DNA of 64,000 nucleotides from positions 11,098,001-11,162,000 of the forward strand of contig JAPNXP010000002.1 of NCBI GenBank assembly GCA_028753945.1, read 5' to 3'. Of the stretch, positions 51,101 through 61,890 are shown in pieces. Numbering within the stretch: position 1 is the stretch's first letter; each line of letters starts with the position of its first letter. Position numbers and translations under genes: made by a program. The notes under the pieces were generated by a model, which saw only the letters and a program-made list of their open reading frames with translations, was not told where the DNA came from and did not search any database. The DNA is from Hexactinellida sp. DTS-2022 (taxonomy: Eukaryota; Porifera; Hexactinellida).

Positions 51101-52708
51101 AATGACTGTCAAAAACTCCCAAATTGATAAATTAATGGTTTAAGGATGTTTCCAATTGTTTTTTTGATGATAAGAAGAATTTATCATCAAATATGTCCTA
51201 ATAGTGCCAATTAAACTCCACTAACTCAAATAACATTCATTTGAGAGCCTAATATTGAGAAAAACCGATTTTCGTGTGCAATGACTGTCAAAAACTCCCA
51301 AATTGATAAATTAATGGTTTAAGGATGTGTCCAGTTGTTTCTTTTGATGATAAGAAGTATTATCATCAAAAGTGTCCTAACAGTGCCACTGAAACTCCAC
51401 AAAGTCAATTAACATTCATTTAATAGCCTAATTTCGAGACAAACCTATTTTGTGTGCAATGACTGTCAAAAACTCAGAAATTGATAAATTAGTGTTTTAA
51501 AGACGTTTCCATTTGTTTCTTCTGATGATAAGAAGTATTTACCATAAAAGGTGTCCTAACAGTGCCATTGAAACTCCACTCACTCAATTTACATTCGTAT
51601 AATAACCTAATGTCGAGAAAAGCCAATTTTTGTGAGCATTGACTGTAAAAACTCCCAAATTGATAAATTAATGGTTTAAGGATGTTTCCAATTGTTTTTT
51701 TGATGATAAGAAGAATTTATCATCAAATATGTCCTAATAGTGCCAATGAAACTCCACTAACTCAATTAACATTCATTTGAGAGCCTAATATTGAGAAAAA
51801 CCGATTTTCGTGTGCAATGACTGTCAAAAACTCCCAAATTGATAAATTAATGGTTTAAGGATGTTTCCAGTTGTTTCTTTTGATGATAAGAAGTTTTATC
51901 ATCAAAAGTGTCCTAACAGTGCCACTGAAACTCCACAAAGTCAATTAACATTCATTTAATAGCCTAATTTCGAGACAAACCTATTTTGTGTGCAATGACT
52001 GTCAAAAACTCAGAAATTGATAAATTAGTGTTTTAAGGACGTTTCCATTTGTTTCTTCTGATGATAAGAAGTATTTACCATAAAAGGTGTCCTAACAGTG
52101 CCATTGAAACTCCACTCACTCAATTTACATTCGTATAATAACCTAATGTCGAGAAAAGCCAATTTTTGTGAGCAATGACTGTAAAAACTCCCAAATTGAT
52201 AAATAAAGGGATTTAGGACGTTTAAAGTTGTTTCGTTTGATGATAAGAATAATTTATCACGTTTCCAGTTGTTTCTTTTGATGATAAGAAGTATTTACGG
52301 TAAAATGTGTCCTAACAGTGCCACTGAAACTCCACTCATCAATTAACATTCATTTGAGAGCCTAATATTGAGAAAAACCGATTTTCGTGTGCAATGACTG
52401 TCAAAAACTCCCAAATTGATAAATTAATGGTTTAAGGATGTTTCCATTTGTTTCGTTTGATGATAAGAGGAATTTATCATCAAATATGTCCTAACAGTGC
52501 AAATTAAACTCCACTAACTCAATTGACATTCATTTAAGAGCCTAATATCAAGAAAAACCAATTTTGAAGTACAATGACTGTCAAAAACTCCCAAATAGAT
52601 AAATTAATGGTTTAAGGACGTTGCTAGTTGTTTCTTTTGATGATATGAAGTATTAATCATCAAAAGTGTCCTAACATTGCCACTGAAACTCCACAAACTC
52701 AATTAACA
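48115..52708 (+). repeat. 4.6-kb tandem unit, copy B (no MITE)
   Basis: Copy of 42816-48114 lacking MITE 6. It starts at the in-phase junction where CAAACTCAATTAACATTC is followed by ATTTAATTGCC and ends where the array continues into GAGAGACTAATATTG. It holds the empty site for MITE 6 at 49760-49763. Confidence 0.92.
49760..49763. other. Unoccupied TTAA equivalent to the MITE 6 insertion site
   Basis: CAAACTCAA, TTAA, CATTCATTTGAGAG is uninterrupted, with the rare right-flank variant GAGAAAACCAAGTC shared with 45194-45207. This is the same position in the tandem sister unit, so it is the direct pre-insertion allele. Confidence 0.93.
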
Positions 52709-53259
52709 TTCATTTGAGAGACTAATATTGAGAAAAACCAGTCTTTGTGTGCAATGACTGTCCAAAGGTCTCAAATTGATAAATTAATGGTTTAAGGATG
52801 TTTCCAATTGTTTTTTTAATTATAATAAGAATTTATCATTAAATATGTCCTAACAGTGCCAATGAAACTCCACTAACTCAATTAACAATCTTTTAAGAGC
52901 CTAATATCAGGAAAAACCTATTTTTGTGTGCAATGACTGTAAATACTCCCAAATTGATAAATTAATGGATTAAGGACGTTTCCAGTTGTTTCGTTTGATG
53001 ATAAGAATTATTATCATCAAAAGTGTCCTAACAGTGCCACTGAAACTCCACAAAGTCAATTAACATTCACTTAATAGCCTAATTTCGAGAAAAACCAATT
53101 TTTGTGTCAATGACTGTCAAAAACTCAGAAAATTGATAAATTAGTGTTTTAAGGACGTTTCCATTTGTTTCTTTTGATGATAAGAAGTATTTACCGCCAA
53201 AGGTTTCCTATCAGTGCCACTGAAACTCCACCTACTCAATTTACATTCATTTAATAGCT
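52259..53259 (+). repeat. 1115-bp offset tandem segment, copy 1
   Basis: Six monomers, one with the 41-bp duplication (6 x 180 + 41 is about 1121). It repeats at 53374-54374. Shared rarities are TTAATTATAATAAG, AACAATCTTTTAAG, AAGAATTATTATC, TTTTTGTGTCAATG and ACCGCCAAAGGTTTCC. Confidence 0.85.
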
Positions 53260-53373
53260 TAATATCGAGAAAAGCCAATTTTTGTGTGCAATGACTGTAA
53301 AACTCCCAAATTGATAAATTAAGGGATTTAGGACGTTTAAAGTTGTTTCGTTTGATGATAAGAACAATTTATA

Positions 53374-54374
53374 ACGTTTCCAGTTGTTTCTTTTGATGAT
53401 AAGAAGTATTTACGGTAAAATGTGTCCTAACAGTGCCACTGAAACTCCACTCATCAATTAACATTCATTTGAGAGCCTAATATTGAGAAAAACCGATTTT
53501 CGTGTGCAATGACTGTCAAAAACTCCCAAATTGATAAATTAATGGTTTAAGGATGTTTCCATTTGTTTCGTTTGATGATAAGAGGAATTTATCATCAAAT
53601 ATGTCCTAACAGTGCAAATTAAACTCCACTAACTCAATTGACATTCATTTAAGAGCCTAATATCAAGAAAAACCAATTTTGAAGTACAATGACTGTCAAA
53701 AACTCCCAAATAGATAAATTAATGGTTTAAGGACGTTGCTAGTTGTTTCTTTTGATGATATGAAGTATTAATCATCAAAAGTGTCCTAACATTGCCACTG
53801 AAACTCCACAAACTCAATTAACATTCATTTGAGAGACTAATATTGAGAAAAACCAGTCTTTGTGTGCAATGACTGTCCAAAGGTCTCAAATTGATAAATT
53901 AATGGTTTAAGGATGTTTCCAATTGTTTTTTTAATTATAATAAGAATTTATCATTAAATATGTCCTAACAGTGCCAATGAAACTCCACTAACTCAATTAA
54001 CAATCTTTTAAGAGCCTAATATCAGGAAAAACCTATTTTTGTGTGCAATGACTGTAAATACTCCCAAATTGATAAATTAATGGATTAAGGACGTTTCCAG
54101 TTGTTTCGTTTGATGATAAGAATTATTATCATCAAAAGTGTCCTAACAGTGCCACTGAAACTCCACAAAGTCAATTAACATTCACTTAATAGCCTAATTT
54201 CGAGAAAAACCAATTTTTGTGTCAATGACTGTCAAAAACTCAGAAAATTGATAAATTAGTGTTTTAAGGACGTTTCCGTTTGTTTCTTTTGATGATAAGA
54301 AGTATTTACCGCCAAAGGTTTCCTATCAGTGCCACTGAAACTCCACCTACTCAATTTACATTCATTTAATAGCC
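53374..54374 (+). repeat. 1115-bp offset tandem segment, copy 2
   Basis: Matches 52259-53259 with a single change noticed (TTTCCGTTTG against TTTCCATTTG near 54276). It ends at the CCTAATAACAAG variant. The same set recurs, more loosely, at 61.9-62.95 kb. Confidence 0.85.
54186..54189. other. Unoccupied TTAA equivalent to the MITE 7 insertion site
   Basis: The rare variant CATTCACTTAATAGCC is uninterrupted here, with TTTTTGTGTCAATG to the right as beside MITE 7. The same empty site occurs at 53071-53074 and 62769-62772. Confidence 0.88.
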
Positions 54375-56516
54375 TAATAACAAGAAAAACCTATTTTTGT
54401 GAGCAATGACTGTAAAAACTCCCAAATTGATAAATTAAGGGATTAAGGACGTTTCCAGTTGTTTCGTTTGATAATAAGAAGAATTTATCATCAAATATGT
54501 CCTAACAGTGCAAATGAAACTCCACTAACTCAATTGACATTCATTTAAGATCCTAAATCACGAAAAACCAATTTTCGTGTGCAAAGACTGTCAAAAACTC
54601 CCAAATTGATAAATTAATGGATTAAGGACGTTTCCAGTTGTTTCGTTTGATGATAAGAAGTATATATCATCAAAATTGTCCTAACAGTGCCACTCAAACT
54701 CCACTAACTCAATTGAGTTTCATTTGAGAGCCTAATATTGAGAAAAACCAATTTTCGTGTGCAATGACTGTCAAAAACTCCCAAATTGATAAATTAATGG
54801 TTTAAGGATGTTTCCAATTGTTTTTTTGATAATAAGAAGAATTTATCATCAAATATGTCCTAACAGTGCCAATGAAACTCCACTAACTCATTTAACATCA
54901 TTTAAGAGCCTAATATCAAGAAAAACCTATTTTTGTGTGCAATGACTCTAAAAACTCACAAATTGATAGATTAATGGATTTAGGACGTTTCCAGTTGTTT
55001 CGTTTGATGATAAGAAGTATATATCATCAAAATTGTCCTAACAGTGCCACTGAAACTCCACTAACTCAATTTAGTTTCATTTGAGAGCCTAATAATGAGA
55101 AAAACCAATTTTCGTGTGCAATGACTGTCAAAAACTCCCAAATTGATAAATTAATGGTTTAAGGATGTTTCCTAATGTTTTTTTGATAATAAGAAGAATT
55201 TATCATCAAATATGTCCTAACAGTGCCAATGAAACTCCACTAACTCATTTAACATCATTTAAGAGCCTAATATCAAGAAAAACCTATTTTTGTGTGCAAT
55301 GACTGTAAAACTCCCAAATTGATAGATTAATGGATTAAGGACGTTTCCAGTTGTTTCGTTTGATGATAAGAAGTATTTATCATCAAAAGTGTCCTAACAG
55401 TGCCACTGAAACTCCACAAAGTCATTTATCATTCATTCAATAGCCTAATATCGAGAAAAACCAATTTTTGAAGGCAATGACTGTCAAAAACTTGAAATTG
55501 ATGAATTAGTGTTTTAAGGACGTTTCCATTTGTTTCTTTTGATGATCTGAAGTATTTACCGTAAAAGGTGTCCTAACAGTGCAAATGAAACTCCACTAAC
55601 TCAATTGACATTCATTTAAGAGCCTAATATCAAGAAAAACCAATTTTGAAGTACATTGACTGTCAAAAACTCCCAAATTGATAGATTAATGGATTAAGGA
55701 CGTTTCCAGTTGTTTCGTTTGATGATAAGAAGTATTTATCATCAAAATTGTCCTAACAGTGCCACTGAAACTCCACTAACTCAATTGAGTTTCATTTGAG
55801 AGCCTAATATTGAGAAAAACCAATTTTCGTGTGCAATGACTGTCAAAAACTCCCAAATTGATAAATTAATGGTTTAAGGATGTTTCCATTTGTTTCGTTT
55901 GATGATAAGAAGAATTTATCATCAAATATGTCCTAACAGTGCAAATTAAACTCCACTAACTCAATTGACATTCATTTAAGAGCCTAATATCAAGAAAAAC
56001 CAATTTTGAAGTACAATGACTGTCAAAAACTCCCAAATAGATAAATTAATGGTTTAAGGACGTTGCTAGTTGTTTCTTTTGATGATATGAAGTATTAATC
56101 ATCAAAAGTGTCCTAACATTGCCACTGAAACTCCACAAACTCAATTAACATTCATTTGAGAGACTAATATTGAGAAAAACCAGTCTTTGTGTGCAATGAC
56201 TGTCCAAAGGTCTCAAATTGATAAATTAATGGTTTAAGGATGTTTCCAATTGTTTTTTTAATTATAGTAAGAATTTATCATTAAATATGTCCTAACAGTG
56301 CCAATGAAACTCCACTAACTCAATTAACATTCTTTTAAGAGCCTAATATCAGGAAAAACCTATTTTTGTGTGCAATGACTGTAAATACTCCCAAATTGAT
56401 AAATTAATGGATTAAGGACGTTTCCAGTTGTTTCGTTTGATGATAAGAATTATTATCATCAAAAGTGTCCTAACAGTGCCACTGAAACTCCACAAAGTCA
56501 ATTAACATTCACTTAA

Positions 56517-57421
56517 CGGTGATTCCAATCGTGATTAATTGACATTTCCGGGAAATCGGTTTCTGTTGTACGAAAAAAATTTTTTGCAGATTATTATACC
56601 TTTATATTATATTTTCTAAAATTCAATCAAAATTTGGTGGAAAAATTCTAGGAACACCGATATTTACGTAATTTCACACCTCCATATATGGGATCTTCTG
56701 GATTACATAGCAAATTTCTGCGAAAATTATTTGTAATATGTGCATAAAAGTAAAGCTAATATAATTTTTAATGTAAATACAGCGGGGATATTACAAAACA
56801 CGTAAGATTATATAATAAAGTCATAAGGTGGAGTATTACGGGAAATATTCACCTAACATTCAAATGGTTGTATCTCAAAATAATAAAACAGGCATTTTGA
56901 TCATACAGAAACCTTAGTTTTGGGATTTTGAAATAATAAAGATGAAAAATTGGAACTGCATTCTTTTCAATATACTTAGAGGAACAAAAAATCGGAAGTA
57001 GAATATGCAATTAGGGATTTGAAAAAATTTAATGATTGAAAATTAACGAAAAAATGCACTTTATTGAAGAAAACTAGACATAATTTCGTAAAATGTAAAG
57101 CAAGCGGAAAAGAAAAATTAAATTCAATGATATCGCTCGTTTAGAATATTCAAAAGTAATTCAATTTGATAAATAACCATTAGATAGAAGTTGGGAAGAA
57201 CTCCTACTAAGTTAACTTAAGCATATTATACTGTGTTATAGTCTATGGGAAGCCATTTATAGAATTCTCTTATTATTTTAGTTTCATAATGAAAATTGAT
57301 TTTTTTTAAATCTAGTTATTCTTAGAAATGCATATAAAGATGCTGTTAAAAATCTTAGGCTGTTACGCTGAAGCAATAAAAAGTTACTATATTAAATTTC
57401 AAATCGCGATTGGAATCACCC
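56517..57421. mobile_element. MITE 7: TTAA-flanked non-autonomous element, 905 bp
   Basis: TTAA at 56513-56516 and 57422-57425. The termini are CGGTGATTCCAATCG on the left and, read inward, GGGTGATTCCAATCG on the right. They match apart from the outermost base and one T/C further in, about 18 of 20. The interior is very AT-rich with no open frame worth calling and no strong inner symmetry noticed. It lies in the CATTCACTTAA box of a monomer, the same position as MITE 2. No transposase. Confidence 0.88.
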
Positions 57422-59299
57422 TTAATAGCCTAATTTCGAGAAAAACCAATTTTTGTGTCAATGACTGTCAAAAACTCAGAAAATTGATAAATTAGTGTTT
57501 TAAGGACGTTTCCATTTGTTTCTTTTGATGATAAGAAGTATTTACCGCAAAAGGTTTCCTATCAGTGCCACTGAAACTCCACCTGCTCAATTTACATTCA
57601 TTTAATAGCTTAATATCGAGAAAATCCAATTTTTGTGTGCAATGACTGTAAACTCCCAAATTGATAAATTAAGGGATTAGGACGCTTAAAGTTGTTTCGT
57701 TTGATGATAAGAATAATTTATAACGTTTCCAGTTGTTTCTTTTGATGATAAGAAGTATTTACCGTAAAATGTGTCCTAACAGTGCCACTGAAACTCCACT
57801 CTCTCAATTTACATTCATTTAATAGCCTAATAACAAGAAAAACCTATTTTTGTGAGCAATGACTGTAAAAACTCCCAAATTGATAAATTAAGGGATTAAG
57901 GACGTTTCCAGTTGTTTCGTTTGATAATAAGAAGAATTTATCATCAAATATGTCCTAACAGTGCAAATGAAACTCCACTAACTCAATTGACATTCATTTA
58001 AGATCCTAATTATCTAGAAAAACCTATTTTTGTGTGCAATGACTCTAAAAACTCCCAAATTGATAGATTAATGGATTTTGGACGTTTCCAGTTGTTTCGT
58101 TTGATGATAAGAAGTATATATCATCAAAATTGTCCTAACAGTGCCACTGAAACTCCACTAACTCAATTTAGTTTCATTTGAGAGCCTAATAATGAGAAAA
58201 ACCAATTTTCGTGTGCAATGACTGTCAAAAACTCCCAAATTGATAAATTAATGGTTTAAGGATGTTTCCTAATGTTTTTTTGATAATAAGAAGAATTTAT
58301 CATCAAATATGTCCTAACAGTGCCAATGAAACTCCACTAACTCATTTAACATCATTTAAGAGCCTAATATCAAGAAAAACCTATTTTTGTGTGCAATGAC
58401 TGTAAAACTCCCAAATTGATAGATTAATGGATTAAGGACGTTTCCAGTTGTTTCGTTTGATGATAAGAAGTATTTATCATCAAAAGTGTCCTAACAGTGC
58501 CACTGAAACTCCACAAAGTCAATTAACATTCATTTAATAGCCTAATTTCGAGAAAAACCTATTTTTGTGTGCAATGACTGTCAAAAACAGAGAAATTGAT
58601 AAATTAGTGTTTTAAGGACGTTTCCAGTTGTTTCTTTTGATCATAAGAAGTATTTACCGTAAATGTGTCCTAACAGTGCCACTGAAACTCCACTCACTCA
58701 ATTTACATTCATTTAATAGCCCAATATCGAGGAAAACCAATTTTTGTGTGCAATGACTGTCAAAAACTCCCAAATTAATAAATTAATGGTTTAAGGATGT
58801 TTCCAATTGTTTTTTTGATAATAAGAAGAATTTATCATCAAATATGTCCTAATGGTGCCAATGAAACTCCACTAACTCAATTAACATTCATTTGAGAGCC
58901 TAATATTGAGAAAAACCGATTTTCGTGTGCAATGACTGTCAAAAACTCCCAAATTGATAAATTAATGGTTTAAGGATGTTTCCAGTTGTTTCTTTTGATG
59001 ATAAGAAGTATTATCATCAAAAGTGTCCTAACAGTGCCACTGAAACTCCACAAAGTCAATTAACATTCATTTAATAGCCTAATTTCGAGACAAACCTATT
59101 TTGTGTGCAATGACTGTCAAAAACTCAGAAATTGATAAATTAGTGTTTTAAGGACGTTTCCATTTGTTTCTTCTGATGATAAGAAGTATTTACCATAAAA
59201 GGTGTCCTAACAGTGCCATTGAAACTCCACTCACTCAATTTACATTCGTATAATAGCCTAATGTCGAGAAAAGCCAATTTTTGTGAGCAATGACTGTAA

Positions 59300-60591
59300 A
59301 AACTCCCAAATTGATAAATTAATGATTTAGGACGTTTAAAGTTGTTTCGTTTGATGATAAGAATAATTTATCACGTTTCCAGTTGTTTCTTTTGATGATA
59401 AGAAGTATTTACGGTAAAATGTGTCCTAACAGTGCCACTGAAACTCCACTCACTCAATTGACATTCATTTAATAGCCCAATATCGAGGAAAACCAATTTT
59501 TGTGTGCAATGACTGTCAAAAACTCCCAAATTGATAAATTAATGGTTTAAGGATGTTTCCAATTGTTTTTTTGATGATAAGAAGAATTTATCATCAAATA
59601 TGTCCTAATAGTGCCAATTAAACTCCACTAACTCAAATAACATTCATTTGAGAGCCTAATATTGAGAAAAACCGATTTTCGTGTGCAATGACTGTCATAA
59701 ACTCCCAAATTGATAAATTAATGGTTTAAGGATGTGTCCAGTTGTTTCTTTTGATGATAAGAAGTATTATCATCAAAAGTGTCCTAACAGTGCCACTGAA
59801 ACTCCACAAAGTCAATTAACATTCATTTAATAGCCTAATTTCGAGACAAACCTATTTTGTGTGCAATGACTGTCAAAAACTCAGAAATTGATAAATTAGT
59901 GTTTTAAGGACGTTTCCATTTGTTTCTTCTGATGATAAGAAGTATTTACCATAAAAGGTGTCCTAACAGTGCCATTGAAACTCCACTCACTCAATTTACA
60001 TTCGTATAATAACCTAATGTCGAGAAAAGCCAATTTTTGTGAGCATTGACTGTAAAAACTCCCAAATTGATAAATTAATGGTTTAAGGATGTTTCCAATT
60101 GTTTTTTTGATGATAAGAAGAATTTATCATCAAATATGTCCTAATAGTGCCAATGAAACTCCACTAACTCAATTAACATTCATTTGAGAGCCTAATATTG
60201 AGAAAAACCGATTTTCGTGTGCAATGACTGTCAAAAAATCCAAATTGATAAATTAATGGTTTAAGGATGTTTCCAGTTGTTTCTTTTGATGATAAGAAGT
60301 TTTATCATCAAAAGTGTCCTAACAGTGCCACTGAAACTCCACAAAGTCAATTAACATTCATTTAATAGCCTAATTTCGAGACAAACCTATTTTGTGTGCA
60401 ATGACTGTCAAAAACTCAGAAATTGATAAATTAGTGTTTTAAGGACGTTTCCATTTGTTTCTTCTGATGATAAGAAGTATTTACCATAAAAGGTGTCCTA
60501 ACAGTGCCATTGAAACTCCACTCACTCAATTTACATTCGTATAATAACCTAATGTCGAGAAAATCCAATTTTTGTGAGCAATGACTGTAAA
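59300..60591 (+). repeat. 1292-bp tandem unit, copy 1
   Basis: Seven monomers, one with the 41-bp duplication (7 x 180 + 41 is about 1301). Shared markers with the next copy are ACTGTCATAAACTCCC (59691 and 60983), GAGCATTGACTG (60041 and 61333) and AAGTTTTATCATC. Copy 1 has a unique one-base loss near 60236. Ends are approximate. Confidence 0.82.
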
Positions 60592-61890
60592 AACTCCCAA
60601 ATTGATAAATTAAGGGATTTAGGACGTTTAAAGTTGTTTCGTTTGATGATAAGAATAATTTATCACGTTTCCAGTTGTTTCTTTTGATGATAAGAAGTAT
60701 TTACGGTAAAATGTGTCCTAACAGTGCCACTGAAACTCCACTCACTCAATTGACATTCATTTAATAGCCCAATATCGAGGAAAACCAATTTTTGTGTGCA
60801 ATGACTGTCAAAAACTCCCAAATTGATAAATTAATGGTTTAAGGATGTTTCCAATTGTTTTTTTGATGATAAGAAGAATTTATCATCAAATATGTCCTAA
60901 TAGTGCCAATTAAACTCCACTAACTCAAATAACATTCATTTGAGAGCCTAATATTGAGAAAAACCGATTTTCGTGTGCAATGACTGTCATAAACTCCCAA
61001 ATTGATAAATTAATGGTTTAAGGATGTGTCCAGTTGTTTCTTTTGATGATAAGAAGTATTATCATCAAAAGTGTCCTAACAGTGCCACTGAAACTCCACA
61101 AAGTCAATTAACATTCATTTAATAGCCTAATTTCGAGACAAACCTATTTTGTGTGCAATGACTGTCAAAAACTCAGAAATTGATAAATTAGTGTTTTAAG
61201 GACGTTTCCATTTGTTTCTTCTGATGATAAGAAGTATTTACCATAAAAGGTGTCCTAACAGTGCCATTGAAACTCCACTCACTCAATTTACATTCGTATA
61301 ATAACCTAATGTCGAGAAAAGCCAATTTTTGTGAGCATTGACTGTAAAAACTCCCAAATTGATAAATTAATGGTTTAAGGATGTTTCCAATTGTTTTTTT
61401 GATGATAAGAAGAATTTATCATCAAATATGTCCTAATAGTGCCAATGAAACTCCACTAACTCAATTAACATTCATTTGAGAGCCTAATATTGAGAAAAAC
61501 CGATTTTCGTGTGCAATGACTGTCAAAAACTCCCAAATTGATAAATTAATGGTTTAAGGATGTTTCCAGTTGTTTCTTTTGATGATAAGAAGTTTTATCA
61601 TCAAAAGTGTCCTAACAGTGCCACTGAAACTCCACAAAGTCAATTAACATTCATTTAATAGCCTAATTTCGAGACAAACCTATTTTGTGTGCAATGACTG
61701 TCAAAAACTCAGAAATTGATAAATTAGTGTTTTAAGGACGTTTCCATTTGTTTCTTCTGATGATAAGAAGTATTTACCATAAAAGGTGTCCTAACAGTGC
61801 CATTGAAACTCCACTCACTCAATTTACATTCGTATAATAACCTAATGTCGAGAAAATCCAATTTTTGTGAGCAATGACTGTAAAAACTCC
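60592..61890 (+). repeat. 1292-bp tandem unit, copy 2
   Basis: Repeat of 59300-60591. It starts after the AATAACCTAATGTCGAGAAAATCC variant, which ends both copies. It uses AATTAAGGGATTTAGG where copy 1 has AATTAATGATTTAGG, which places the exchange point within this monomer. Confidence 0.82.

Larger units (their letters stand above)
45170..56512 (+). repeat. Satellite array block 7
   Basis: About 63 monomers between MITE 6 and MITE 7. It comprises the rest of the 4.6-kb unit A, all of unit B, then the 1115-bp duplication, then diverged monomers with GAGTTTCATTTGAG, TTTCCTAATG and AACATCATTTAAG variants (54.7-55.9 kb). The monomers at 54.4-55.7 kb are more divergent than their neighbours and resemble 57.8-58.5 and 63.2-64.0 kb. 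I saw no gene. Confidence 0.97.

Noticed and set aside
21011..57425. Ciliate-type internal eliminated sequences (also TTAA- or TA-bounded)
   Set aside because: Boundaries alone would fit, but the islands sit in a long satellite array with no genes, and empty sites are paralogous monomers. MITEs explain the data more simply. Not excluded without knowing the organism.
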